Position numbers and translations under genes: made by a program
Notes under the pieces: generated by a model
Database searches by the model: none
The model's input: the letters and a program-made list of their open reading frames with translations, nothing else
Told to the model about the DNA's origin: nothing
Origin: Bilifractor porci
Lineage (GTDB): Bacteria > Bacillota > Clostridia > Lachnospirales > Lachnospiraceae
Reading direction: 5' to 3'
DNA: 64,000 nt
Assembly (NCBI RefSeq): GCF_009696005.1
Contig: NZ_VUMV01000002.1
Coordinates: 372,001 to 436,000 of the forward strand
Shown here: positions 1 to 8,711 of the stretch, piece by piece
Layout: every line of letters begins with the position of its first letter
Numbering within the stretch: the stretch's first letter is position 1

Positions 1-482
1 CAAACGTATCTTTTTATAACGAAGGATATCAAATGGGACAATCTCTTGCCAGAGGGTTTTCCTCGGTAGATATACCGACTCCACACTTATATGTTTCGGC
101 TTGGAGCAGGAATCAGGTTGAAGACGCAGTGTACTACACGCCGAATTATGGTGTGTCATGGTATGAGCGCGGAGGACTGTTCAAGGGTGGCAACGGACAA
201 ATTATCGGTGTTGCAGAAAACGGAAAAGATGAAGCTGTTATCCCACTTGAGGATAATCGGGCAATGTCAAAAATTGCAGAAAGCATCATCAGTGCGGGTG
301 GTATGAATAATTCTATGAATGAATCCGCAATAGAAAGAGCCGTTGAGCGTGGAATGGCAAACGCCTTATCGAGTGGGGCTATCGGCGTGACAGTCTACAG
401 TACATTGCAGACGGACGATGAAACGCTGGCCAGGTCTGTAAGTAGGGGACAGGAGAAAATTAACTATCGCTATAACAAATAA
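1..482 (+). CDS. Phage tail tape measure protein, C-terminal end (partial)
   Basis: The reading frame is open to the left edge, so the gene starts outside the window; only about 159 residues are present. The residues GGLFKGGNGQIIGVAENG followed by DEAVIPLE are a classic C-terminal signature of tape measure proteins of Firmicutes siphophages, which set tail length and are injected with the DNA. The tail end is rich in Ala/Ser/Glu and probably helical. The next gene follows after 14 bp, consistent with one tail operon. The product call is strong although most of the protein cannot be seen. Confidence 0.8.
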   Translation, partial: NVSFYNEGYQMGQSLARGFSSVDIPTPHLYVSAWSRNQVEDAVYYTPNYGVSWYERGGLFKGGNGQIIGVAENGKDEAVIPLEDNRAMSKIAESIISAGGMNNSMNESAIERAVERGMANALSSGAIGVTVYSTLQTDDETLARSVSRGQEKINYRYNK

Positions 483-496
483 GGGGTGATGAATGA

Positions 497-871
497 ATGT
501 CAATGACTGGAAACGACAGCTTCATGATGGTAGACGGGGTGGCAATACCCACTCCGTCAAGCGCAGAGTGGGGCTTGCAGGATGTTTCTGCCGGTGAATC
601 CGGCAGAACAGAAGATGGAGTGATGCATAAAAACAGAATCACACAGAAAAGAAAATGGACGCTTTCATGGGGGATTAAAGACCTCCAGACTGCCAGTATC
701 ATCGTGAAGGCTTTTAACCCCGAATATGTAAATGTAACCATGTGGGACATACTTGAAGGCGAATATACAACAAAAACATATTATGTTGGAGATAGGAAAG
801 CCCCAATCAAGCTCTGGTGGAAAGACAAAAAGCTTGTTGGATCAGTAAGTTTCGACATCATCGAACAGTAA
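497..871 (+). CDS. Phage tail protein, DUF6711-like
   Basis: A 124-residue protein placed between the tape measure and the tail spike gene, where distal-tail type proteins occur. The sequence reads MVDGVAIPTPSSAEWGLQDV and later KRKWTLSWGIKDL, a pattern I recognise from DUF6711 phage proteins. It is probably a small beta-rich tail-tip component. The start at 497 was chosen because AAGGGGTG lies just upstream; an ATG at 493 is in another frame and gives no product. The exact role in the tail tip is inferred from position only. Confidence 0.6.
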   Translation: MSMTGNDSFMMVDGVAIPTPSSAEWGLQDVSAGESGRTEDGVMHKNRITQKRKWTLSWGIKDLQTASIIVKAFNPEYVNVTMWDILEGEYTTKTYYVGDRKAPIKLWWKDKKLVGSVSFDIIEQ

Positions 872-880
872 GGAAAACAT

Positions 881-3166
881 ATGATAACTACAAGTGCCGG
901 ATTTAAACACAACTTGCTTAATGATAATAGAAATTATAAATACTTCATAGATATAACCCTGTCTGACGGTAAAATTCTCAATATCACCAACTCCGATCTG
1001 TGGCAAAGGACATTCCGGATCGAAGATTCTGTATCGCAGGACAACAACCTCGATGTTGGTGATGCGATTATTAACAAGCTGTCATTCTCACTCAACAACA
1101 TTGATGAGTCATATTCCGAATATGATTTCACAGACGCAGAGCTTGTAGCTTATATCGCGCTTGATGTGGACGGCGAATTAGAAAAACTGAAAAAATTCAC
1201 AGGCGTTATTGACGAAACAATTTACAACGGTTCGCTCATATCCATTACCGCATTTGACAATATGAGCAAGGCGGATAAAGATTTTGATACGTCCGGAATC
1301 AAATTTCCAGTATCAATTGGGGAACTTATCTTGTATTGCGCCACAAAGATGGGTATTCCGCTTGAAACCGTAAAATTCCCCAATATGGATTTTGTTATTC
1401 AAAGCCTACCAAACGATAGCACGTCTGCCGTAACTTACAGACAAGTAATAAGTTGGTGCTCCCAGATATGTGGGTGTTTTGCAAGATGCAATCGTAATGG
1501 GGAGCTTGAAATCAAATGGTACAATACAGAATGCCTGATTGAACAATTTGCAGATGGAGGAACGTTTAACACAACTACAACACCTTATTCCGATGGTGAC
1601 AGTGTGGACGGCGGAACGTTTAACACAACTACAACGCCTTATTCTGACGGAGCATCGGTTGACGCAGGTGTATTTACATCTATAGAGAGTCCACATTTTT
1701 TCACAGGATATTCTTCACATAATATTGGGGTGGATGATGTCGTTGTTACCGGAGTGTCTGTTAAAACAAAAGAGAGAGATTCAGAATCGGCTAGCAGTGG
1801 TTCATCCGGTTATATAATAGCCATAGAGAATAATCCGTTTGTAACAGAGAACAACAAACAGGCGATAGCAGATTTTCTTGGAAAACGGTTAATTGGAATT
1901 AAGTTTCGTACTCTGACAGCGAGTGTACTTTCCGATCCTTCTGTAGAAGCCGGAGATGTGGGCTTTTTCTATGCGCTGAATCATAACTATTACCCCGTTC
2001 TGGTATCGTCTGTGACGTTTTCTGCGGGAGGGTATATGAAAATACGATCTTCCGCTAAAACACCGGCGAGAAATAAGGCGGTTACATACTCAGAGGAAAC
2101 ACGGAACTATGTTGACTTGAGAAATAAAATAGCAGCCGAAAAAACTCTCCGTGAAATACAGGAAGAGAAACTCAACGATGCATTGAATTCGTCTGCCGGA
2201 CTTTATACCACAATCGAAAAGGGAAACACCGGAAACATTTATTATTTCCATAATCACAAAGACTTGTCTGATTCCGACATCGTATGGAAAATGACCTCAG
2301 AAGCGTGGGGTGTTTCCACAGACGGAGGTAAGACCTGGAACGGCGGTATGACTGTTGATGGAGACACAATTACCAGAATTTTAACTGCAACCGGAATCAA
2401 TGCGGACTGGATTAAAACAGGCAAGATTCAGGACACAAAGAGCAAGAATTACTGGGATATGAATACTGGGGAATTCCAACTTGCGTCAACAGTTACGGTT
2501 GGGGGAAAAACTGTTTCAAAAATTGCTTCGGATGCGGTGAATGCACAGACACAAAGAAGTATTTTTAACAAACTTACAAATAACGGACAAACACAGGGAA
2601 TTTATCTCAGTGATGGCAAACTGTATGTCAACGCGTCTTATATCGGCACAGGGGAATTGTGCGATAAGAGTAGAAACACGGTTTTTAATCTCTCGACCGG
2701 AACTTTCACAATGAAAAAAGGGAGCATTAATATTGGAGGCGGGAGGTTTGTTGTAGATTCATCAGGTTATTTGACGGCGAGAGGGGTAAGTCTATCCGGA
2801 AGTTTAAGAACTGTATCTGGTTCAACATTTACAGAGCTTTATAACGGAATTCTTAGAGCAGGATATACATCTGGAGGTAGTGATACGATACACGGTACTT
2901 TTGATGCGAGTGCACAATATGAAGGCAACCAAAACTGTGTTTCATTACTAGCGAAAACAGGGTTCCTTGTTCTTGGTGGTACTGGGACTATATGGTTTAC
3001 TGATAATTCCGGTACGGGGTACGCATGGGGATGGGTAAATTCTGACGGGCTTCATTCAAAAAACGGAGCCAACATCTCATCTGTAAAGATTCCATCGTCA
3101 ATTAGAAGTGACGGGACTGTTGAAGCGTGGTATAGCTGTTCCATTGTTGATGGGATAGTGAAATAA
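881..3166 (+). CDS. Phage tail spike / baseplate hub-like protein
   Basis: A 761-residue protein directly after the small tail gene. The N-terminal 380 residues (ITTSAGFKHNLL... FTGVIDETIYNGSLISITAFDNM) look like the hub fold of siphophage tail proteins that bind the tail tip. Residues about 400-445 form a helical linker, and the rest is a Gly/Ser/Thr-rich fibrous part with repeats of the kind LSTGTFTMKKGSINIGGG, typical of a trimeric spike. Two near-identical 18-residue repeats occur at about residues 225-260. The likely role is host binding or cell-wall penetration. The start has AAGGAAA upstream. Confidence 0.65.
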   Translation: MITTSAGFKHNLLNDNRNYKYFIDITLSDGKILNITNSDLWQRTFRIEDSVSQDNNLDVGDAIINKLSFSLNNIDESYSEYDFTDAELVAYIALDVDGELEKLKKFTGVIDETIYNGSLISITAFDNMSKADKDFDTSGIKFPVSIGELILYCATKMGIPLETVKFPNMDFVIQSLPNDSTSAVTYRQVISWCSQICGCFARCNRNGELEIKWYNTECLIEQFADGGTFNTTTTPYSDGDSVDGGTFNTTTTPYSDGASVDAGVFTSIESPHFFTGYSSHNIGVDDVVVTGVSVKTKERDSESASSGSSGYIIAIENNPFVTENNKQAIADFLGKRLIGIKFRTLTASVLSDPSVEAGDVGFFYALNHNYYPVLVSSVTFSAGGYMKIRSSAKTPARNKAVTYSEETRNYVDLRNKIAAEKTLREIQEEKLNDALNSSAGLYTTIEKGNTGNIYYFHNHKDLSDSDIVWKMTSEAWGVSTDGGKTWNGGMTVDGDTITRILTATGINADWIKTGKIQDTKSKNYWDMNTGEFQLASTVTVGGKTVSKIASDAVNAQTQRSIFNKLTNNGQTQGIYLSDGKLYVNASYIGTGELCDKSRNTVFNLSTGTFTMKKGSINIGGGRFVVDSSGYLTARGVSLSGSLRTVSGSTFTELYNGILRAGYTSGGSDTIHGTFDASAQYEGNQNCVSLLAKTGFLVLGGTGTIWFTDNSGTGYAWGWVNSDGLHSKNGANISSVKIPSSIRSDGTVEAWYSCSIVDGIVK
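1553..1660 (+). repeat. Two tandem 54-bp in-frame repeats in the tail spike gene
   Basis: Positions 1,553-1,606 and 1,607-1,660 encode DGGTFNTTTTPYSDG plus three variable residues twice in a row. The middle of the unit (GGAACGTTTAACACAACTAC) is identical in both copies, and the differences are mostly at third codon positions. A weaker third copy (DAGVFTSIESPHFF) follows. The array keeps the reading frame, so copy number could vary without breaking the protein. Confidence 0.85.
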
Positions 3167-3177
3167 GAGGAAAAAAA

Positions 3178-3360
3178 ATGACATATTATAGCTTGTTAGA
3201 TGGTATAAAAGAAAAAATTACAACGGATGAGCAGATGTGGAAATGTATAGAAGATGGAGGAAAAATGTATTCTGTAGATGATCAGGGGCGCGAGACGTTG
3301 ATTGCAGAAAATCATGAATTCCTCAGAGGCAGACCCGCTTTTCCGGTAAAGATATTGTAA
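3178..3360 (+). CDS. Small phage protein, unknown function
   Basis: A 60-residue protein (MTYYSLLDGIKEKITTDEQMWKCIEDGG...) 11 bp after the spike gene, with AGAGGAAAAAAA before the ATG. It is acidic in the middle and has no membrane segment or known motif that I can see. Position between the spike and lysis genes suggests a tail-tip accessory protein or chaperone, but there is no direct evidence. Confidence 0.6.
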   Translation: MTYYSLLDGIKEKITTDEQMWKCIEDGGKMYSVDDQGRETLIAENHEFLRGRPAFPVKIL

Positions 3361-3408
3361 TTAACTGTAGATTTAATGAAATTGAAAACGTTTGGAATGG
3401 AGGCACAA

Positions 3409-3642
3409 ATGGAACTATCCGGAGAAAAACTAATGGCAATGGAAAGTATGATTACTGCGTATGCGTTAAATCAGATGCAATCTAATGATGTCTCACCGGA
3501 ACTGGCATGTTTAATAATGAAGTGTGTACTTAATCAGTTTCAGGAAAATTACATTAACAGCTCGCTCTTGAACAGAATAAAAACCATATCAGTAGAATCA
3601 GAATCACATACTGATAAAAAGACCGAAGAAAGCAAAACATGA
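3409..3642 (+). CDS. Small phage protein, unknown function
   Basis: The ATG at 3,409 is preceded at the right distance by GGAGG (3,399-3,403), giving 77 residues; an upstream ATG at 3,376 in the same frame has no such site. The protein is mostly helical (MELSGEKLMAMESMITAYAL...) with a charged, Ser/Lys/Glu-rich tail ending TDKKTEESKT. No family was recognised. It lies in the same operon direction as the tail genes. Confidence 0.55.
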   Translation: MELSGEKLMAMESMITAYALNQMQSNDVSPELACLIMKCVLNQFQENYINSSLLNRIKTISVESESHTDKKTEESKT

Positions 3643-3695
3643 GGACTGGATAGTCGATGTGGAACAAAACACTGTAAGAAATGGTGAAAAAATAG

Positions 3696-3701
3696 TATAA
3701 T
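3696..3701 (+). promoter_or_regulatory. Possible -10 box of a lysis-cassette promoter
   Basis: The 131-bp gap before the lysis genes contains a perfect TATAAT at 3,696-3,701, inside AGTATAATAATACT. The hexamer 17 bp upstream (TGTAAG) is a poor -35, so the promoter would need an activator or is false. It is the only sizeable gap inside the late operon. Confidence 0.3.
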
Positions 3702-3773
3702 AATACTGATGGAAATTTTTTTTATCCAGAAAGTTGACCCACAGTCCACAATTACAAGGAGTTCTAAAACATC

Positions 3774-4088
3774 ATGAGATTTGACCCAAACTTAATTATC
3801 GCCCTTGTTTCCGTTTTGATTGCTTTTGTTGCCCTTGTCGTGACCATCTCAAGAAATGGTCACACGGACATACAGAAGCAGTTGGATGATGCGAAAGAAG
3901 CGGCGAAGAGAGACACGGAAATCAAGATGGGATTGCAGTCTATCCAGTCTGACACATCGGAAATTCGTTCTGGCATGGACGGACTCAAAGAAGAAGTGGC
4001 GCGGCAAGGAAAACGCCTGATTATCGTAGAGGAATCTACAAAATCAGCACACAAAAGAATTGATACATTGGAGGGAAAAAGCATATGA
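3774..4088 (+). CDS. Membrane-anchored coiled-coil phage protein, XhlA-like
   Basis: A 104-residue protein with one N-terminal membrane segment (about residues 7-24, LIIALVSVLIAFVALVVTI) followed by a long charged helix with heptad-like spacing. This plan and its position directly upstream of the holin match haemolysin XhlA-type lysis accessory proteins of Firmicutes phages. AAGGAG precedes the start, and its stop overlaps the holin ATG (ATGA), so the two are translationally coupled. The role in lysis is inferred from layout. Confidence 0.6.
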   Translation: MRFDPNLIIALVSVLIAFVALVVTISRNGHTDIQKQLDDAKEAAKRDTEIKMGLQSIQSDTSEIRSGMDGLKEEVARQGKRLIIVEESTKSAHKRIDTLEGKSI

Positions 4089-4342
4089 TCAACTGGAAAG
4101 TAAGGATTAAAAACAAAAACTTCTGGCTCGCACTCATACCGGCAATTCTGTTACTCATTCAAACGATCGCCGCCCCTTTCGGATACAAGTGGGACTTTGT
4201 GGTTCTGAATCAGCAGTTCGCGGCTATTATCAACGCCTTATTCGGAGTTCTTGCAATTCTCGGAGTTGTAACAGACCCGACAACCAGCGGGGTGTCTGAC
4301 AGTCGGCAGGCTCTTTCCTATGACAAACCTAAGAAAGATTGA
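4085..4342 (+). CDS. Phage holin, phi LC3 family
   Basis: An 85-residue protein beginning MINWKVRIKNKNFWLALIPA with two membrane segments (about 12-32 and 43-64) and a short charged tail, ending DSRQALSYDKPKKD. The sequence start, GVVTDPTTSG motif and size fit phi LC3 holins, which form holes in the inner membrane so that the endolysin can reach the cell wall. It overlaps the upstream coiled-coil gene by 4 bp and is followed by the endolysin, completing a lysis cassette. Confidence 0.9.
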   Translation: MINWKVRIKNKNFWLALIPAILLLIQTIAAPFGYKWDFVVLNQQFAAIINALFGVLAILGVVTDPTTSGVSDSRQALSYDKPKKD

Positions 4343-4398
4343 GAGGAGGTGATCTTCCTATCTCCCAGCTATGGGTGAAATAGCAGATCGGAGGGTTT

Positions 4399-6276
4399 AT
4401 GACGAAAGGAATAGATGTTTCCCAATGGCAGGGGACGGTTGATTGGAACGCCGTGAAAAACGCGGGGGTTGCATTTGTCATCCCAAGGGATGGATATAGG
4501 AATGTGATGGATTCCCGTTTTCTTGAGTATGTACAAGGTATTCAGAACGCAGGAATAAAAATATCTGGAATTTATCATTTTTTATATTCTGTTACAGATG
4601 ATGAAGCGAGAAGAGAAGCTGATTCTTCCGTATCGTTTGCAGAGCGGGCGGGACTTCCAAAATCCACGATTATATTTGCAGATTTCGAATATGATTCTGT
4701 GGATAAAGCCGCACAAAGAGGGGTTGCGATAACAAGAGAAAATTGTACGTCAATGACCGTTGCATTTTGCGAGAGAATAAAAGAAAGAGGCTACATTCCG
4801 GGTGTTTACTACAATCAGGACTTCCGTAACCGCATGTATGACATGGATAAAATAGGAAAATACACCCAATGGTTGGCACATTATACCACAGGTAATCCTA
4901 GATGGACATGTGATTATATGCAAGACAGTTCTACAGGAAAAGTCCACGGAATTAAAGGAAACGTTGACACTGACAGGGAATATGGGGGCGCTGTGAATAC
5001 AAAGTCCAGAGAAAAACTGCTGAAATCAGAAGTCGCAGCACAACTTATGACCCATCTCGTAGAACATTGGTATCATGGATATTCCCAATCTATGAGATGG
5101 GGAGATGGCGAAGGGTATTGCTATGTAACCGTAGGGGGGAAAACTTATGCACTGGCACAAGGGGATAGAGATTGCTCATCTGCTATTATAAACGCTTATG
5201 AGGTGGCTGGAATTCCGGTAAAAACGAACGGCGCGACATACACTGGGAACATGAAGGATGTTTTTGTGAGGTGTGGGTTCAAGTGGCATCCAACACGTAA
5301 AGGCATATGCACTGATGGATATAAGCCAAAACGTGGTGACGTTGCGTTAAATATAATCCATCATACAGCCATGTTCAAAGACCCCGACACACTGATGCAA
5401 TTTTCCATATCTGAAACCGGTGGTGTAACCGGTGCGGATGGAGACCAGCTTCAGAATGGCGAATATGATTCGTCAGCAAGAGGGGAAAGCAATACAAGAT
5501 CGTTTTACGATTATCCTTGGGATGGAGTATTGGAAGCCCCAGAAGTGTACACTGACGGTACGATACATGAGACTCCGATAAAAGTATTTGCTGCTTTGTC
5601 GATGGGGAGCAATGGTGACGGAGTAAGGGAATTACAAAAAATGCTGACTGCCATCGGCTATAGCGTAGGTTCTGCCGGTATTGATGGCTATTTTGGTTCA
5701 GCCACATCGACGGCATTAAAAGCTTTCCAGAGATCGTCTGGCATCGTGGTTGATGGAATATATGGCAACCAGTCTCAAGCAGCGTTAGTGTCTGCTTACA
5801 ATAAAATTCAGACCACCCGGGATGCCCAGATTCCGCACATCGAGTATGCAGTGAAAACACTGCATCATGGAATACTCCAGTTCGTGAGGGACAGGACGGA
5901 TTTTGCCGGTTACGCAAATGACGCTATTGTAGGTGTCTCAATCAGGGCGGTTAATGGGGGTTTTGTAAAGTATCGTGTGCATGCGTCTGGGAGATGGTTC
6001 GGATGGGTGACAGGATGCAATTGGAACGACATAAAAAATGGTTACGCAGGGAATGACAAGGATTCCATTGACGCTATCCAAGTCATGTATTACACGGACA
6101 TCCACAAGACCGGAGGAAAATATTATCGGTCACGTTATCAGGTGAAGCCGTATGATAGAAAAGATTATTGCTCCAACATCTACGATACGGACTTCAGCAA
6201 CACAGACGGGGGCGGGACGGCAGGCATCTTCGGACGTCCATTCACACAGATATTGATTGACCTTGTTGAAGCATAA
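4399..6276 (+). CDS. Multidomain endolysin: GH25 muramidase + Cys/His peptidase-amidase + peptidoglycan-binding
   Basis: A 625-residue lysin. Residues 1-200 are a GH25 lysozyme (GIDVSQWQG at the start; catalytic-type DFE at 95-97). Residues about 210-385 look like a phage Cys/His wall hydrolase (DCSSAI with Cys259, HHTAMF at 321-326), close to the Amidase_5/NlpC type. Residues about 392-465 are a PG_binding_1 repeat (LSMGSNGDGVRELQKML... VDGIYGNQSQ). The last 150 residues form a further domain of unknown type, perhaps wall binding. It would cut both glycan and peptide bonds at lysis. It follows the holin, as expected. Two catalytic domains in one host-lysis protein make it longer than most single-domain lysins. 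Confidence 0.85.
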   Translation: MTKGIDVSQWQGTVDWNAVKNAGVAFVIPRDGYRNVMDSRFLEYVQGIQNAGIKISGIYHFLYSVTDDEARREADSSVSFAERAGLPKSTIIFADFEYDSVDKAAQRGVAITRENCTSMTVAFCERIKERGYIPGVYYNQDFRNRMYDMDKIGKYTQWLAHYTTGNPRWTCDYMQDSSTGKVHGIKGNVDTDREYGGAVNTKSREKLLKSEVAAQLMTHLVEHWYHGYSQSMRWGDGEGYCYVTVGGKTYALAQGDRDCSSAIINAYEVAGIPVKTNGATYTGNMKDVFVRCGFKWHPTRKGICTDGYKPKRGDVALNIIHHTAMFKDPDTLMQFSISETGGVTGADGDQLQNGEYDSSARGESNTRSFYDYPWDGVLEAPEVYTDGTIHETPIKVFAALSMGSNGDGVRELQKMLTAIGYSVGSAGIDGYFGSATSTALKAFQRSSGIVVDGIYGNQSQAALVSAYNKIQTTRDAQIPHIEYAVKTLHHGILQFVRDRTDFAGYANDAIVGVSIRAVNGGFVKYRVHASGRWFGWVTGCNWNDIKNGYAGNDKDSIDAIQVMYYTDIHKTGGKYYRSRYQVKPYDRKDYCSNIYDTDFSNTDGGGTAGIFGRPFTQILIDLVEA

Positions 6277-6290
6277 GGCGGTGATAATTA

Positions 6291-7682
6291 ATGGCAATCC
6301 AACACAGACGAGGAGATTACAGTAAATTTAATAGTGGACGGATGGTCGATGGGGAAATTGCCGTCGTGTTAAGCGGAGATCCGTCGGACACAGATGGGGA
6401 TGGAGTATACGTGGCTTTCGCCCCAGGAAAAGCAAAGAGAATTGCTTTTTCTGATGATGTGAATAAAGCAAAGACTGACGCAATAGCCACATCGAAGCAG
6501 TATGCAGAATCAGCAAGAACAAGTGCTGTGAATGCGAAAACTTCTGAAACGGCGTCTGCCGGTTATGCGAAAACGGCGTCCGATGCTGCAAAGACAGCAC
6601 AGACATCCGAAACAAACGCTTCAAACGCCGCAACCTCCGCAGAAAGTTCCACATCTTCTGCATCTACATCAGCTGCAAATGCTAAAGTGTCAGAAACCAA
6701 CGCCAAAACTTCTGAGACGAATGCAGAAGCAAGCAAGACTAATGCTAAAATATCAGAAACTAATGCAAAGACAAGTGAAACAAATGCTGCCGCCTCTGCG
6801 CTTGCAGCCAGTAAAAGTGCATCTTCTGCATCCACATCAGCTGCAAACGCTTCCACGTCCGAGACAAATGCAAAGACATCTGAGACAAACGCAGAGGCCG
6901 CCCTACAGGAAATACAATCACAACTGTCAGAGACTGGATTAGTGAGTGTCAAAAATCAATTAGATAAACTGACGTATCCGGGACATGACCAGGCGATTAT
7001 GGGAACTGACAGTTACGTGTGTGATGTGGGGCAGAAATTTGCCGCAACGCTGGTAAGCAACACATCGTTAAAACTGGCTGACGGAGAGGGCGTTCTTCAA
7101 GGCGTACGGTTTAGAATCCAGTATGGCAGCACAGTTGCATTGACGATTGCTACCGGTACGTCCGGATATAAACGCATTGATTTGGTGGTAGCCAGGTATA
7201 CAAAATCCACAGGCGCGATCAATTTTGTGGTGATAAAGGGAACTAACGCCACATCTTCCCCTGCAACACCAGCCTATAATGCCGGCAGCGTAATTGCGGG
7301 AGCGGCAGTTGTAGATTTCCCGCTGTATAAAATTACGCTTGACGGAACCACAGTTTCCAGCGTGGATAAATTGTTTACACAATTACAAACCATGAAGGAA
7401 ATGCAGGACGCGATTAGTAAATTAAATACCGAGATCGTTACACAGGAATTATCAATTGGTTCAGCTGATAATAGTAATTATTATGGTGAATTTTTATATT
7501 ACATACACATTCCAACCTCAATTTTTTCTAAAAAAATTATCAGCTATAACGTAGTTTCATCCTCCGGAGTTGGAGTAATCAGGTCTGTAAATCTGAGTGA
7601 TGATTATTTGATAATGACCACAAACTCTAATTCAAATAATGGAAAAGTAAAATTTAGGTTTGTGCTTCAAAGTAAATCGTAA
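6291..7682 (+). CDS. Phage tail fibre / receptor-binding protein with coiled-coil stalk
   Basis: A 463-residue protein. The N-terminus (MAIQHRRGDYSKFN... MVDGEIAVVLSGDP) is a typical attachment start of Firmicutes tail fibres. Residues about 60-200 are repeats of the type NAKTSETNA, an Ala/Ser/Thr-rich coiled-coil stalk. A beta-rich middle part (about 230-370) follows. The variable tip begins at LNTEIVTQEL (codons from 7,425) and ends QSKS. Directly after the stop, two further coding pieces begin with the same NTD motif (see the cassettes). The role is cell-surface recognition, by family knowledge. Confidence 0.75.
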   Translation: MAIQHRRGDYSKFNSGRMVDGEIAVVLSGDPSDTDGDGVYVAFAPGKAKRIAFSDDVNKAKTDAIATSKQYAESARTSAVNAKTSETASAGYAKTASDAAKTAQTSETNASNAATSAESSTSSASTSAANAKVSETNAKTSETNAEASKTNAKISETNAKTSETNAAASALAASKSASSASTSAANASTSETNAKTSETNAEAALQEIQSQLSETGLVSVKNQLDKLTYPGHDQAIMGTDSYVCDVGQKFAATLVSNTSLKLADGEGVLQGVRFRIQYGSTVALTIATGTSGYKRIDLVVARYTKSTGAINFVVIKGTNATSSPATPAYNAGSVIAGAAVVDFPLYKITLDGTTVSSVDKLFTQLQTMKEMQDAISKLNTEIVTQELSIGSADNSNYYGEFLYYIHIPTSIFSKKIISYNVVSSSGVGVIRSVNLSDDYLIMTTNSNSNNGKVKFRFVLQSKS

Positions 7683-7931
7683 AATACCGATACTCTGATT
7701 AGATCGCTGAAAGTTAGTTCTTTTACAAATACGTCTGGAATTTATATCGCTGATGCTACTGTACCCATTATCAATGGCTATGAACCTACAGTTATACAGG
7801 TACGCGATGTTCTTCCGGGAAGAGATCGAATAATCACAGCAACATTTGTAAATAGCAAATCATCTATAACAGTACAATCTAATTACAATGTTACCGGTTG
7901 TTATGCAGATATTTTGTATCTTCCTAAATAA
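7683..7931 (+). pseudogene. Silent alternative tail-fibre tip cassette 1
   Basis: An 82-codon open frame starts immediately after the fibre stop codon with NTDTLIRSLKVSS and ends GCYADILYLPK then TAA. It has no start codon or ribosome site of its own and is in the same frame as the fibre gene. Its first codons repeat the junction motif at which the active fibre tip begins (AAATACCGA). It is best read as an alternative C-terminal tip that could be expressed only after recombination; a remnant of an old gene end is the other option. Confidence 0.6.
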
Positions 7932-8098
7932 ATACCGATACCGGAAATATTATTTCAGGGCATACCATAGTTCCATTTGCTACTCGCCTCAAAGGCATTA
8001 ATAACAAACACACCTTGAGCTTTAAGTGGGATGACGCAGACTTAAATAATGTAAAATTGGTTTTTTACATCGACGATGTCCCCATGAGAAAGATATAA
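7931..8098 (+). pseudogene. Silent alternative tail-fibre tip cassette 2
   Basis: A 55-codon open frame follows cassette 1, its first base shared with that stop codon, and starts NTDTGNIISGHTIV. It ends DDVPMRKI then TAA. The start motif TAAATACCGA (7,929-7,938) matches the motif in the active gene (7,423-7,432) over ten bases. It has no start codon. Its body is unlike cassette 1 and the active tip, as expected for interchangeable binding tips. Confidence 0.55.
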
Positions 8099-8153
8099 AA
8101 GCGATATTTAATTAACTATGGTAATTTTTACACAATTTAAGAAAGGATAAAAA

Positions 8154-8546
8154 ATGGAACTAAATTTTAACAATGGGAAAAAATTAGAGATCACTTCATC
8201 CGCGGCGGGTTCCGGAATTCTAACCATCCGTATGCTACAGCAGAATATTGATGATCTTCAGAAAATTTTTTCCGATGAACTGGGAACAAAGGTTATTACC
8301 GTGCACGAAGATGGGAAGGAGGATATTGCATATGAAAATTACACGCAGCTGAGCCGAATATCTGTATACACTGGCGGGATTTACGAGGTTGAGCTTCGCC
8401 AGAAAGAGGCCAGCACAGATACAAAAATTGCGGATAATACCGCGCAGCTCACGGAGACACAGGAGGCGATCGCAGATATATATGCCCGGCTGGATGCCAT
8501 AGACGATCAGCTTGCGGCAAAGAACGAAAAGGAGGTTACGGCATGA
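8154..8546 (+). CDS. Phage structural/accessory protein, unknown function
   Basis: A 130-residue protein starting MELNFNNGKKLEITSSAAGSG, with a beta-rich first half and a helical, Gln/Asp/Ala-rich second half (TQEAIADIYARLDAIDDQL) that could form a coiled coil. GAAAGGAT precedes the ATG. It lies between the fibre gene and the end of the late region and overlaps the next small gene by 4 bp. Proteins of this kind are common after fibre genes in Lachnospiraceae prophages, but I cannot give a function. Confidence 0.6.
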   Translation: MELNFNNGKKLEITSSAAGSGILTIRMLQQNIDDLQKIFSDELGTKVITVHEDGKEDIAYENYTQLSRISVYTGGIYEVELRQKEASTDTKIADNTAQLTETQEAIADIYARLDAIDDQLAAKNEKEVTA

Positions 8547-8683
8547 TCAGGGCAAAGATTTACGCAAGATTAATCATTAAAGGAAAAATGACAATTTCGG
8601 ATGTTTCCCAGAAATACCCGGCATATTTGGATGATGTAAAACAGGCACTAATTGAAATGGGGCACCCCGAGCTGTCAGAGTAG
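8543..8683 (+). CDS. Small phage protein, CD1375/XkdX-like
   Basis: A 46-residue protein (MIRAKIYARLIIKGKMTISDVSQKYPAY...) starting on ATG overlapping the previous stop (ATGA), after GGAGG at 8,531-8,535. The pattern IYARLIIKGKMTISDVP-like followed by a short helix is typical of the very small XkdX/CD1375 proteins found after tail genes. It is below 60 residues and easily missed. Its function is not known. Confidence 0.65.
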   Translation: MIRAKIYARLIIKGKMTISDVSQKYPAYLDDVKQALIEMGHPELSE

Positions 8684-8711
8684 GAGAAGAATTTATGATC
8701 GACCCAAGCAC

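Noticed and set aside
6563-6952. Minus-strand open frame in the fibre stalk
   Set aside because: It mirrors the Ala/Ser/Thr repeat of the coiled-coil stalk and has no ribosome site.
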